Made by a program: the position numbers and the translations under genes. Below are positions 1 to 7,741 of a stretch of DNA of 64,000 nt, piece by piece (position 1 is the stretch's first letter; the number at the start of each line of letters is the position of its first letter). Under the pieces are notes generated by a model, which saw only the letters and a program-made list of their open reading frames with translations, made no database searches and was not told the DNA's origin. The DNA comes from Veillonella sp. (GTDB lineage: Bacteria; Bacillota; Negativicutes; Veillonellales; Veillonellaceae): assembly GCF_041333735.1 (NCBI RefSeq), contig NZ_JBGKFB010000001.1, positions 1,171,001 through 1,235,000 of the forward strand, written 5' to 3'.

Positions 1-360
1 CATGCGCATACAGCGTTGTTCGGCGTATATGGTTTCTTAAGCTTAGGCTTTGTATTCCTTATTGCTCGTTACATTCGACCTGAAGTAGAATTCAATGATA
101 AACTGATGAAGTTTGGCTTCTGGGCTCTCAATATAGGCCTTGCCTTAATGGTACTCATTAGCTTGCTGCCAATAGGTCTTATTCAATCATGGGCAAGTGT
201 TACAACTGGTTTGTGGTTTGCACGTAGCGAAGAATTCATGCAACAACCATTGTTACAAAACTTGCGTTGGGCTCGTCTAATTGGCGATACTATCTTAATA
301 GTTGGTGCAGTAGCATTTTTCTGGCAAATTGTGAAAGTTCTATTTGCAAAGAAATCCTAA
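1..360 (+). CDS. norB: Quinol-dependent nitric oxide reductase, C-terminal end (partial)
   Basis: The reading frame is open from the first base and ends at TAA 358-360, so only the last 119 residues are visible. They start with HAHTALFGVYGF, which matches from memory the late helix of NorB/NorZ heme-copper nitric oxide reductases. They continue through three hydrophobic helices with an ARSxEFxQQPL-type segment, as in the single-subunit quinol enzyme. The protein would reduce NO to N2O in the cytoplasmic membrane, most likely for NO detoxification in an anaerobe. A cbb3-type oxidase subunit is the alternative, but the tail fits NorB better. The catalytic core lies outside the window. Confidence 0.8.
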   Translation, partial: HAHTALFGVYGFLSLGFVFLIARYIRPEVEFNDKLMKFGFWALNIGLALMVLISLLPIGLIQSWASVTTGLWFARSEEFMQQPLLQNLRWARLIGDTILIVGAVAFFWQIVKVLFAKKS

Positions 361-484
361 TCTCCAAATAAGCTGTTTGATATATATTAAATAGCATTAA
401 TCATTACCATATATTCGCTCATATAATTGTATGCGTAAATGGCATACAATGTATGAAAAATATATGACCTTAAAGTACTCTATT

Positions 485-522
485 AATGGCGTTCCTTTCT
501 AGACAAGGAACGCCATTTTTTG
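485..522 (+). terminator. Rho-independent terminator after norB
   Basis: A perfect 13-bp stem (485-497 with 505-517) around a 7-base loop is followed by a T run at 516-521. It closes the norB transcript. Confidence 0.85.
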
Positions 523-535
523 TTATACTATCTCT

Positions 536-561
536 GTCAGGTACATGTGCCTGGCTTTTTT
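536..561 (+). terminator. Second terminator-like hairpin, just upstream of the rpmG promoter
   Basis: An 8-bp stem with two G-U pairs and a CATG loop (536-555) runs into six T residues at 556-561. It lies in tandem with the terminator at 485-522 and immediately before the -35 box at 578. It probably insulates the rpmG-secE-nusG promoter. Confidence 0.6.
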
Positions 562-577
562 GAGTTGCTCAAAAATC

Positions 578-606
578 TTGACATTGCTTGCTACGTATGA
601 TATATT
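578..606 (+). promoter_or_regulatory. Sigma-A-type promoter for rpmG-secE-nusG
   Basis: TTGACA (578-583), a 17-base spacer, and TATATT (601-606). It lies after two terminators and 73 bases before the rpmG start. The stretch 361-678 holds only these terminators and this promoter; no gene is seen there. Confidence 0.85.
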
Positions 607-678
607 TCTTTAGTATGTAGTCGAGCGTTTTCGAGTACAAGAGACAGATTTAGTAAATATAAAGCGAGGTGTATCCGG

Positions 679-828
679 ATGCGTAATGCCATTACTTTAG
701 CTTGCACAGATTGCAAACAACGCAACTATCAAACGAACAAGAACAAAAAGAACAATCCTGATCGTATTGAAATGATGAAATATTGCAAATTCTGCGGTAA
801 ACATACATTACACCGTGAAACAAAATAA
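679..828 (+). CDS. rpmG: 50S ribosomal protein L33
   Basis: This is a 49-codon gene starting at ATG 679, with a GAGGT ribosome-binding sequence at 666-670. The protein begins MRNAITLACTDCKQRNY and ends GKHTLHRETK. It has two CxxC pairs (CTDC and CKFC), the zinc-binding form of L33. L33 is a small protein of the large subunit near the E site. It stands directly before secE and nusG, the usual position in Firmicutes, and is probably cotranscribed with them from the promoter at 578. Confidence 0.95.
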   Translation: MRNAITLACTDCKQRNYQTNKNKKNNPDRIEMMKYCKFCGKHTLHRETK

Positions 829-869
829 TTCTTATCATTCATTACCTGTTGATTTGAGGATGTGAAAAA

Positions 870-1091
870 ATGGCAAAGTCTAACTCAGCAGTGCAGCAGC
901 GTGGTGGATTTGGAAAATTCTTCCGCGGTGTGAAAGCTGAACTAAAAAAAGTAGTCTGGCCAACAAGAAAAGAGCTTATCAATTACACAATAGTAGTATT
1001 CTTAGTGACTGTATTCATCGCTTTGGTTATTGCTGTGCTTGATGGACTCTTCGCCCAACTTTTTAATACGTTGTTGCACTTTGTTGGATAA
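870..1091 (+). CDS. secE: Preprotein translocase subunit SecE
   Basis: This 73-residue protein has a basic N-terminal part, the conserved amphipathic stretch KAELKKVVWPTRKEL (about 24-38), and one C-terminal membrane helix (about 42-68). That is the short single-helix SecE common outside the Enterobacteria. It clamps SecY in the SecYEG channel; secY is encoded at 30478 in this window. It lies 12 bases before nusG, the classic secE-nusG pair. Confidence 0.97.
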   Translation: MAKSNSAVQQRGGFGKFFRGVKAELKKVVWPTRKELINYTIVVFLVTVFIALVIAVLDGLFAQLFNTLLHFVG

Positions 1092-1103
1092 GGGGGCCAT
1101 TAC

Positions 1104-1640
1104 ATGGAAGCAGATAAGAAGTGGTATGTAATTCATACCTATTCAGGCTACGAAAATAAAGTTAAAACCACTCTTGAACTTAAAGTTCAATCTATGGGCC
1201 TACAAGATGTGATTAGCCGTATTTTGGTACCTCTTGAGGACGAAATAGATGAAAAAGATGGGGTTAAAAAAGTAGTAAAACGTAAGATATTTCCTGGGTA
1301 CGTATTGGTTGAAATGGAAGTTAACGACCGCTCTTGGTATGTTGTGCGCAACACGCCAGGTGTAACAGGTTTCGTTGGTTCTGCCACTAAACCAGTTCCA
1401 CTTTCTGATTCCGAAGTAGAACATATACTTAAGTCTCAGGGCTTGGATAAGAAACCAACCATCAACGTCGACGTCGAAGTTGGTGAAACGGTGCGCATTA
1501 CGTCCGGGGCCTTTGAAGATAAACTAGGTGTTATTACCGAACTTAACCCTGAAAAAGGAACATTAAAACTTAACGTGGAAATGTTCAACCGAGATACCGA
1601 GGTAGAGGTAGAGTTCTCTCAAATTGAGAAAGCTCTTTAA
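1104..1640 (+). CDS. nusG: Transcription termination/antitermination factor NusG
   Basis: The protein has 178 residues, the usual NusG length. The N-terminal NGN domain starts KKWYVIHTYSGYENKV and contains FPGYVLVEM and VRNTPGVTGFVG. It is followed by a C-terminal KOW domain (about 125-178, GETVRITSGAFEDKLGVI). NusG binds the RNA polymerase clamp, affects pausing and termination, and couples to ribosomal protein S10. It sits between secE and the rplK cluster, the standard place. Confidence 0.98.
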   Translation: MEADKKWYVIHTYSGYENKVKTTLELKVQSMGLQDVISRILVPLEDEIDEKDGVKKVVKRKIFPGYVLVEMEVNDRSWYVVRNTPGVTGFVGSATKPVPLSDSEVEHILKSQGLDKKPTINVDVEVGETVRITSGAFEDKLGVITELNPEKGTLKLNVEMFNRDTEVEVEFSQIEKAL

Positions 1641-1684
1641 TATATAAATATAACTCTAAAAAGAGCAATCGATTTTGGTTGCCA

Positions 1685-1710
1685 GTGGGAGGATGTATAT
1701 CCGTTACCAC
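1685..1710 (+). promoter_or_regulatory. Candidate L1-binding mRNA motif before rplK
   Basis: GTGGGAGG at 1685-1692 and CCGTTACCAC at 1701-1710 can form a short interrupted GTGG/CCAC helix. An almost identical motif precedes rplA at 2201-2226. From memory, such motifs precede rplK or rplA in many Firmicutes and are thought to be sites for autogenous repression by L1. That role is inferred here from position and repetition. Confidence 0.55.
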
Positions 1711-1741
1711 CACAGTATAAGCATAGGAGGTTTAATTACCC

Positions 1742-2167
1742 ATGGCTAAGAAATTAGTTAAACAAGTAAAACTACAAATTGAAGCCGCTAAAGCTACTCC
1801 AGCACCACCAGTTGGTCCTGCACTAGGTCAAGCAGGTGTTAACATCGTTGCTTTCACAAAAGAATTCAACGAACGTACTGCTAAACAAGCTGGCTTAATT
1901 ATCCCAGTAGTTATTAACGTATATGAAGATCGTAGCTTCGACTTCATCACTAAGACTCCACCAGCTGCAGTATTGTTGAAAAAAGCTGCAGGTATTCCAA
2001 AAGGTTCTGGTGTACCTAACCGTGATAAAGTAGCAAAAGTAGGTCGCGATAAAGTTCGTGAAATTGCTGAATTGAAAATGCCTGACTTAAATGCTAATAC
2101 CGTAGAACAAGGTATGCGCATGGTAGAAGGTACTGCTCGCAGCATGGGCATTGAAATCGTTGACTAA
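1742..2167 (+). CDS. rplK: 50S ribosomal protein L11
   Basis: This 141-residue protein has the standard L11 length. Its N-terminal domain carries the PAPPVGPALGQAGVNI motif, and its C-terminal RNA-binding domain includes KTPPAAVLLKKAAG. It binds the GTPase-associated center of 23S rRNA and acts in factor-dependent GTP hydrolysis and the stringent response. The start follows AGGAGG at 1726-1731. rplA follows, and the two genes form the L11 operon. Confidence 0.98.
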   Translation: MAKKLVKQVKLQIEAAKATPAPPVGPALGQAGVNIVAFTKEFNERTAKQAGLIIPVVINVYEDRSFDFITKTPPAAVLLKKAAGIPKGSGVPNRDKVAKVGRDKVREIAELKMPDLNANTVEQGMRMVEGTARSMGIEIVD

Positions 2168-2200
2168 TAAGCGTACGACTTGCGCATAAGGCGCAAATCG

Positions 2201-2226
2201 GTGGGAGGGAATTCCCGTTTGACCAC
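2201..2226 (+). promoter_or_regulatory. Candidate L1-binding mRNA motif before rplA
   Basis: GTGGGAGG (2201-2208) and CCCGTTTGACCAC (2214-2226) repeat the motif seen before rplK. The GTGG/CCAC arms can pair, and the second arm lies directly before the rplA ribosome-binding site at about 2231. L1 binding here could block translation of its own gene. The assignment rests on the repeated motif and its position. Confidence 0.6.
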
Positions 2227-2243
2227 ATAAGGAGGATATTATA

Positions 2244-2954
2244 ATGGCAAAAGTAGGTAAGAAATACGCTGAAGCAGTAAAACTTATTGAAGCTGGTAAG
2301 TTCTACGAACCAGTAGAAGCAATTGAGTTGGTTAAGAAAACTGCAACTGCAAATTTCGATGAAACAGTTGAAATCGCTTTCAACTTGAATGTCGACCCTA
2401 AATACGCTGATCAACAAGTTCGTGGTGCAGTAGTATTGCCTCATGGTACTGGCAAAACTAAACGCGTTCTTGTATTCGCAAAAGGCGACAATATTAAAGC
2501 AGCTGAAGAAGCTGGTGCAGATTTCGTAGGTTCTGAAGAGTTAGTAGCTAAAATCCAAGGTGGTTGGAGCGACTTCGACGTAGTAGTTGCTACACCAGAC
2601 ATGATGGGTCAAGTTGGCCGTCTTGGTAAAATCTTGGGTCCTAAAGGCTTGATGCCAAACCCTAAAGTTGGTACAGTAACTCCAGACGTTGCTCGTGCAG
2701 TAAACGAAATCAAAGCTGGTAAAATCGAATACCGTACTGATAAAGCAGGCATTATCTCTTGCTCCATCGGTAAAGCGTCTTTCGATGATGAAAAATTACT
2801 TGACAACTACCGTACAATCGTTGATACTATTATCAAGGCTAAACCTGTAGCAGCTAAAGGTCAATACATTAAATCTGTAACCTTGTCCGCTACAATGGGC
2901 CCTGGTGTGCCTTTGAACGTGTTCAAATTGAGCAACGTTACAAAAGAGCAATAA
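2244..2954 (+). CDS. rplA: 50S ribosomal protein L1
   Basis: The protein has 236 residues, normal for L1. It shows DETVEIAFNLNVDPKYADQ, then GPKGLMPNPKVGTVT, and GKIEYRTDKAGI in the RNA-binding region. L1 forms the mobile L1 stalk that moves with E-site tRNA, and it commonly represses its own operon by binding mRNA. Its ATG at 2244 follows AGGAGG. The gene ends 174 bases before rplJ, and that gap holds the L10-type leader. Confidence 0.98.
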   Translation: MAKVGKKYAEAVKLIEAGKFYEPVEAIELVKKTATANFDETVEIAFNLNVDPKYADQQVRGAVVLPHGTGKTKRVLVFAKGDNIKAAEEAGADFVGSEELVAKIQGGWSDFDVVVATPDMMGQVGRLGKILGPKGLMPNPKVGTVTPDVARAVNEIKAGKIEYRTDKAGIISCSIGKASFDDEKLLDNYRTIVDTIIKAKPVAAKGQYIKSVTLSATMGPGVPLNVFKLSNVTKEQ

Positions 2955-2959
2955 TTAAA

Positions 2960-3078
2960 TATGTCTCTTAGCTGTAGACGGCTGGTATGTATAATGGATG
3001 AAAATCCGCCCGCTGAGGCTGACACTAGAACAACCTAGTACTAGTTCGACCTCATCGCGTGCGATGGGGTCGTTTTTT
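2960..3078 (+). promoter_or_regulatory. L10 leader with attenuator before rplJL
   Basis: The gap between rplA and rplJ ends in a terminator-type hairpin, 3047-3058 paired with 3061-3072, followed by TTTTTT at 3073-3078. Upstream, GCTGAGG at about 3011-3017 can compete for the CCTCA of the terminator arm, an antiterminator-like alternative. Position and length fit the L10(L12)4-binding leader that controls rplJL in Firmicutes. The competing fold was judged by eye only. Confidence 0.65.
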
Positions 3079-3128
3079 ACGCTAAGATAGTACATAGAGC
3101 ACCAAAAAATCTATAAGGAGGTAATCTA

Positions 3129-3626
3129 ATGGCTGTCACTGAATCAAAAAAAGCAATTGTTGCTCAAATGAAAGAAACTCTTTCTGAAGCAAAAGGTGCT
3201 GTATTGATTGGTTACTCTGGTTTGACAGTTGCTCAAGCAACTGAACTTCGTCGCAAAATGTTGGCTGAAGGTGTTGAATACAAAGTAATCAAAAATACTT
3301 TGACTCGTATCGCTGCAAACGAATTGAATCTTGAAGGTTTCTCTGAGCACTTAGAAGGTCCAACTGCATTGGCTACTTCTAAAGAGGATGCTGTTGCACC
3401 TGCTCGTGTAATCGAACAATTCATCAAAACAACTGATAAAGAAGTTGTTACAGTTAAAGCTGGTATCGTTGAAGGCGAAGTTATGGACGCTGCTGGCATC
3501 AAAGCAATTGCAAATCTTCCAAACCGCGAAGGTATGCTTTCCATGTTGCTTTCCGTATTGCAAGCTCCTGTTCGCAACGTTGCATACGCTGTCAAAGCTG
3601 TTGCAGAAGCAAAACCTGCAGAATAA
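3129..3626 (+). CDS. rplJ: 50S ribosomal protein L10
   Basis: This 165-residue protein has the L10 N-terminal rRNA-binding region (AKGAVLIGYSGLTVAQATELRR) and a conserved KVIKNTLTRIA segment. It ends in a helical tail that should carry the L7/L12 dimers. L10 is the base of the ribosomal stalk and, in complex with L12, represses its own mRNA. It follows the leader at 2960-3078 and AAGGAGG at 3115-3121. rplL follows. Confidence 0.97.
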   Translation: MAVTESKKAIVAQMKETLSEAKGAVLIGYSGLTVAQATELRRKMLAEGVEYKVIKNTLTRIAANELNLEGFSEHLEGPTALATSKEDAVAPARVIEQFIKTTDKEVVTVKAGIVEGEVMDAAGIKAIANLPNREGMLSMLLSVLQAPVRNVAYAVKAVAEAKPAE

Positions 3627-3696
3627 TAATTACAAAGAATTATTCGTCGGCCGCATGAGGCTGGCACTATAAACTAATTTATGGAGGATACTTAAA

Positions 3697-4065
3697 ATGG
3701 CATTGAACATTGAAAACATCGTTGCTGAATTAAAAGAAGCAACTATTCTTGAACTTAATGATCTTGTAAAAGCAATTGAAGAAGAATTTGGCGTAACTGC
3801 AGCAGCTCCTGTAGCTGTAGCAGCAGCTGGCGACGCTGGTGCTGGCGCAGCTAAAGATTCCTTCGACGTAATCTTGAAAGATGCTGGCGCATCCAAAATC
3901 AACGTAATCAAAGTTGTTCGTGAAGCAACTGGTCTTGGCTTGAAAGAAGCTAAAGCTATCGTTGACGGCGCTCCTGCACCTGTAAAAGAAGGCGTAGCTA
4001 CTGAAGCAGCTGAAGCTTTGAAAGCTCAATTGGAAGAAGCTGGCGCAACTGTAGAATTGAAATAA
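3697..4065 (+). CDS. rplL: 50S ribosomal protein L7/L12
   Basis: This 122-residue acidic, Ala-rich protein has an N-terminal dimerization helix (residues 1-35), a flexible Ala/Gly hinge (about 36-52), and the C-terminal factor-binding domain with KINVIKVVREATGLGLKEAK. It is the multi-copy stalk protein that recruits translation GTPases. A strong terminator follows at 4081, so transcription of the cluster ends here and does not run into rpoB as in most bacteria. Confidence 0.98.
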   Translation: MALNIENIVAELKEATILELNDLVKAIEEEFGVTAAAPVAVAAAGDAGAGAAKDSFDVILKDAGASKINVIKVVREATGLGLKEAKAIVDGAPAPVKEGVATEAAEALKAQLEEAGATVELK

Positions 4066-4080
4066 TTCTAGCCATAATAA

Positions 4081-4108
4081 AAGGCGTACCTTTGGGTACG
4101 CCTTTTTT
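4081..4108 (+). terminator. Terminator after rplL
   Basis: A 10-bp stem (4081-4090 with 4095-4104), a TTTG loop, and T residues to 4107. The reverse strand also gives a usable stem with a weaker T tract, so it may serve the convergent glycosyltransferase gene too. Confidence 0.9.
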
Positions 4109-4114
4109 GTTTAG

Positions 4115-5731
4115 TTACTGAATTTGATAAATTCTAGCTGCTCCGCTTTTACCAACTTCTGTTGCTATTATATTGATCGGGGAACTAGTAAATTCTTTGA
4201 TATATTTATTTGGCACAATAATGATAGCACCTTTTTCTATGGATACTCTTTTTTCAAACTCCTCTACTGTTATGGTTGGCATTAATGTTTTGCCTGCTGT
4301 CCATAGAGGGTTATCTGTAGTATGTACAAATACTTGTGTTGGTGTATCTCCGGTATAATACAAAATTGATGTATAGTATGTACTGTATATATAGGTAGGT
4401 TGCATATTTGATTCAATATATGGTTTGAATTGAATCCCGGATTGATCAAATAAAATAGGGGTTACCGTTATAGTGATTGCCGTATACAAAATGGTTAATG
4501 GTGTAGCTAAACATATAGATAGTGGTAAATTCTTGTTTCTATACTGTTTTACTAATAGTATAAAGAATACTGTTGTGGTTAATGCAATGATTAGTGGTAT
4601 TGGATTTAATTCAGGTGTTACTATGCTGGCTACTAGGAATAAGAGGACATATATTGCTAATGGAATGGTAACAATATATTTAAAACTAGTACTCTTATTG
4701 TAAAAGCTATTTGTAATAGCCTCAGCTCCCCAGATAATACAAGGGATTATTGCTGGTAAAGTATAGGTTATATATTTGGTCGCTACTAGAGAATAAAATA
4801 ATACAATCACTATAAACCAGATAGCACCAAGAAGATAAAAATTTTCTTTCCATTTAATACTTTTGAGTCTGTAAATTACTGCTGGTGTCCAAGGTAACAG
4901 TGCAAGAGGAACAATGATTAGGTAATAATACCAAACATTGAATTTTGGATGCTCAGATACAAGTGCTCGCTCCATGTTGTGAAGTCCTAGGAAACCAGAT
5001 ATGAATTCCTGACCGTGAATCGAGTACATAGCGATGTACCAGGGACTGGCAATAACTATAAATAAGAGAATTCCCAAAGGATTAAAAAGTAATGTAATAT
5101 CCTTAGCGAGTGAGTAATCATCCTTATCTTTTTGAGTGAACCATCGTGCAGCAATGAATAGTAATAGTATTAATCCAGGCAGAACAATACCAACTGGACC
5201 CTTAGTTACAACAGCTAAGGCTGCTGCCCCATAGGCTTTTACCATGGAATGTTTATCGTTCTTGGTGAAAGCTAGATAAGCATAGCCGAATATGGCTAGT
5301 GAAAAGAAGAAGAGGAAGCCGTCTGTTATGACTGCGTGGGAAATGTACCAGAACTGTAAGGCACTAAATAAAAGTATGGCACTTGTTACTGCTATATGCG
5401 TGGACTCTTTGATGCGATACACAAGATGGTACATAAGCGCTACACTACCACCGGCAATGAGTGTATTCGGTATACGCGATGTAAAGTCAGATATGCCGAA
5501 TAGTTTATAGCTTATCATGAGCGCCCAATAGGTGAGGGGCGGTTTATCATACCAGACTTGGTCATATATCATGGGCGATATCCATGAGTTATGCTTTAGC
5601 ATTGTAATAGCAGATAATACATAGTTGGATTCAACCGGATCGGTTATGGGAAGATAAGCATTATAGAAACCGTAACTCAGTACGGTTAATAAAAATAGCG
5701 CACCTATGCGCAGCATGTGATTGTTAATCAT
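4115..5731 (-). CDS. ArnT-like membrane glycosyltransferase (GT39/GT83 family)
   Basis: This 538-residue integral membrane protein has about a dozen hydrophobic helices. Near the N-terminus it has DPVESNY, in the place of the DE-R-YA motif of ArnT/PMT enzymes, and then the diagnostic WYDKPPLTYW loop. A later ITDGFLFFF matches the TDM-type helix. Family members move a sugar from a polyprenyl-phosphate carrier to lipid A or another envelope acceptor on the outer face of the inner membrane. The sugar and acceptor cannot be read from sequence. The start at 5731 follows AAGGAG. The gene runs against its neighbours and separates rplL from aspA and rpoB. Confidence 0.8.
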   Translation of the reverse strand: MINNHMLRIGALFLLTVLSYGFYNAYLPITDPVESNYVLSAITMLKHNSWISPMIYDQVWYDKPPLTYWALMISYKLFGISDFTSRIPNTLIAGGSVALMYHLVYRIKESTHIAVTSAILLFSALQFWYISHAVITDGFLFFFSLAIFGYAYLAFTKNDKHSMVKAYGAAALAVVTKGPVGIVLPGLILLLFIAARWFTQKDKDDYSLAKDITLLFNPLGILLFIVIASPWYIAMYSIHGQEFISGFLGLHNMERALVSEHPKFNVWYYYLIIVPLALLPWTPAVIYRLKSIKWKENFYLLGAIWFIVIVLFYSLVATKYITYTLPAIIPCIIWGAEAITNSFYNKSTSFKYIVTIPLAIYVLLFLVASIVTPELNPIPLIIALTTTVFFILLVKQYRNKNLPLSICLATPLTILYTAITITVTPILFDQSGIQFKPYIESNMQPTYIYSTYYTSILYYTGDTPTQVFVHTTDNPLWTAGKTLMPTITVEEFEKRVSIEKGAIIIVPNKYIKEFTSSPINIIATEVGKSGAARIYQIQ

Positions 5732-5916
5732 AGTGACTCCTTACTTACGTAGTTTATATTATTGTACTATAGGGCGTGTAATAATTAAACCAATGAAAGA
5801 TAAAGGTTTTATCAATATGGAAATAGTTACAAAAAAAATTATTTATGAAATAATATATTGTATAGAATATTGTTTGTACAGAATACATGAAATGACTTTT
5901 ATGTATACAAAATACA

Positions 5917-5925
5917 TGCTATAAT
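5917..5925 (+). promoter_or_regulatory. Extended -10 promoter for aspA
   Basis: TGCTATAAT (5917-5925) is a perfect extended -10 element. No good -35 lies 17 bases upstream. Around it are near-identical direct repeats ending in AATACATG (5882-5889 and 5911-5918) and an ATACAT/ATGTAT inverted pair (5884-5889, 5901-5906) that could be an operator. A hairpin, ACTATTTT/AAAATAGT at about 5958-5978, lies in the 5' untranslated region. Confidence 0.6.
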
Positions 5926-5994
5926 GAGCGCGTAAGATAAAACCGTTCCATTGAAATACTATTTTGTATAAAAATAGTAGAAAGAGGATTTATT

Positions 5995-7410
5995 ATGAGA
6001 AAAGAACATGATTTCTTAGGTGAATTAGAAGTAGCTGATGAATTATATTACGGTGTACAAACAATTCGTGCATTAGAAAACTTCCATATTACAGGTAAAC
6101 ACTTGGACCAAGACTTTATCAAAGCATTGGCAATGGTTAAAAAAGCATCTGCTTTAGCGAATATGAAAACTGGTCGCTTAAATGTATCTATTGGTAAAGC
6201 TATTGTACAAGCTGCAGACGAAGTAATTGAAGGTCAATTTGCGGACCAATTCCCTGTTGATCCAATTCAAGGTGGCGCAGGTACTTCTGTAAATATGAAT
6301 ATGAACGAAGTATTGGCTAACCGTGCTTGTGAAATTTTGGGTCATCCAAAAGGAAGCTATGATATTGTAAGCCCTAACAACCATTGTAATATGGCACAAT
6401 CCACAAATGATGCTTTCCCAACAGCAATCAAGGTATGTGCGATTTTGAAATCTAAACCTTTACTTGAAGCCTTACAACGCCTTGTTGATGAACTTGAGAA
6501 AAAGGCTGATGAATATAGCGAAATTTTGAAAATGGGTCGTACTCATTTACAAGATGCGGTGCCAATTACATTAGGCCAAGAAATGGGTGCCTATGCATCT
6601 GGTGTTCGCCGCGGTATTAAACGTATTAAATCTGCCGTTGAAGGTGCACATGTAATTAACATGGGTGCTACTGCAGTTGGTACAGGCCTTAACGCGGAAC
6701 CTAATTATATTCATGATGTAGCATACGAACTTAGTGAAGTAGTAGGCGAACCATTCTACACAGCTGAAAACTTAATTGATGCTACCAACAATACAGATAT
6801 CTTTGCTGATATCTCCAGTGGTTTGAAAGTTACTGCTCTTGTATTGATTAAAATGGCAAACGACTTCCGCTTGATGGCTTCTGGTCCTCGCTGTGGTATT
6901 GGGGAATTAAAATTACCTGCTCGTCAACCTGGTTCCTCCATCATGCCAGGCAAGGTTAACCCTGTTATCGCCGAAGTGTTGAACCAAGTATGTTATCAAG
7001 TTATCGGTAATGACTTAACAATTACATTGGCTGTAGAAAATGGTCAATTCGAATTGAACGTAATGGAACCTGTATTGGCTTACAATTTGTTCAATAATCT
7101 TTGCTACCTCAAAAACGGTGTAAATACATTCGTTGATAAATTACTCGTAGATCTTGAAGTAGATCGTGAACAATGCGAATACTGGTTGAATCGTTCCGTT
7201 GGTATCGTAACAGCATTGTTGCCACACCTTGGGTATGAAACAGCATCTTCTCTTGCAAAAGAAGCCTATACTACTGGTCGTGCTATCCGTGATATCATCT
7301 TGGAAAAAGGTTTGTTGACTGAAGATGAAATCAATCATATCCTTTCTCCTAAAGAAATGACTCGCCCTGGTATTGCTGGTGCTAATCTTTTAAAACAAAA
7401 AGGCAACTAA
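5995..7410 (+). CDS. aspA: Aspartate ammonia-lyase (aspartase)
   Basis: This 471-residue enzyme belongs to the fumarase/aspartase superfamily. The superfamily signature GSSIMPGKVNP is at 313-323. Other conserved segments are MGRTHLQDAVPITLGQE and the substrate loop QSTNDAFPTA. Details such as the N-terminal EHDFLGELEVADELYYGVQT resemble aspartase more than fumarase C. It converts L-aspartate to fumarate and ammonia in the cytoplasm, feeding fumarate to anaerobic respiration or the succinate-propionate route. It has its own promoter and terminator, so it is a single-gene unit between the rplL and rpoB blocks. Confidence 0.93.
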   Translation: MRKEHDFLGELEVADELYYGVQTIRALENFHITGKHLDQDFIKALAMVKKASALANMKTGRLNVSIGKAIVQAADEVIEGQFADQFPVDPIQGGAGTSVNMNMNEVLANRACEILGHPKGSYDIVSPNNHCNMAQSTNDAFPTAIKVCAILKSKPLLEALQRLVDELEKKADEYSEILKMGRTHLQDAVPITLGQEMGAYASGVRRGIKRIKSAVEGAHVINMGATAVGTGLNAEPNYIHDVAYELSEVVGEPFYTAENLIDATNNTDIFADISSGLKVTALVLIKMANDFRLMASGPRCGIGELKLPARQPGSSIMPGKVNPVIAEVLNQVCYQVIGNDLTITLAVENGQFELNVMEPVLAYNLFNNLCYLKNGVNTFVDKLLVDLEVDREQCEYWLNRSVGIVTALLPHLGYETASSLAKEAYTTGRAIRDIILEKGLLTEDEINHILSPKEMTRPGIAGANLLKQKGN

Positions 7411-7452
7411 CATAGTAAGTTGTTTTGATACATGAATAAAGCATGAAAATGA

Positions 7453-7487
7453 AAGACTGTCAACCCTTTTGGTTGACAGTCTTTTTT
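7453..7487 (+). terminator. Terminator after aspA
   Basis: A perfect 13-bp stem (7453-7465 with 7471-7483) and a T run at 7482-7487. Confidence 0.9.
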
Positions 7488-7741
7488 AATACTGATAGAA
7501 TTATATATTGCAAAAGTAGCGTTTCCTGCTTTTGGATATAAAAACTATAACTTGAATAGTGATTAGGTTTTCTTCCAAGGTTGTGCTTGGTTAATGGAAA
7601 GCAAGGTTATTTTTGAAAATGAAATGGGCCTTGCTTTATTTGACGTTATCCGAGCAGGAAAACTGAGACCTGTAAGATGTCTTTTCCGTGCCGTTATAGA
7701 AAATGGTAGACCAGTGTGTTTTGATAGGGGTGAAAGCAAAT
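7488..7741 (+). promoter_or_regulatory. rpoB upstream leader region
   Basis: There are 254 bases between the aspA terminator and rpoB, without a convincing gene. They hold a small hairpin CCAAG/CTTGG (7575-7590) and a longer one with AAAGCAAGG (7598-7606) pairing CCTTGCTTT (7629-7637). No -35/-10 pair with good spacing was found, yet rpoBC must start here because a strong terminator lies upstream. The hairpins may act in rpoBC control; this is a guess from position. Confidence 0.4.

Noticed and set aside
5721..5924. A short plus-strand frame in the gap before aspA
   Set aside because: It covers the aspA promoter region, has no ribosome-binding site and shows no family features.
7703..7741. 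An upstream extension of rpoB
   Set aside because: The extra codons have no ribosome-binding site, while AGGGGTGA stands at the right distance from ATG 7742.
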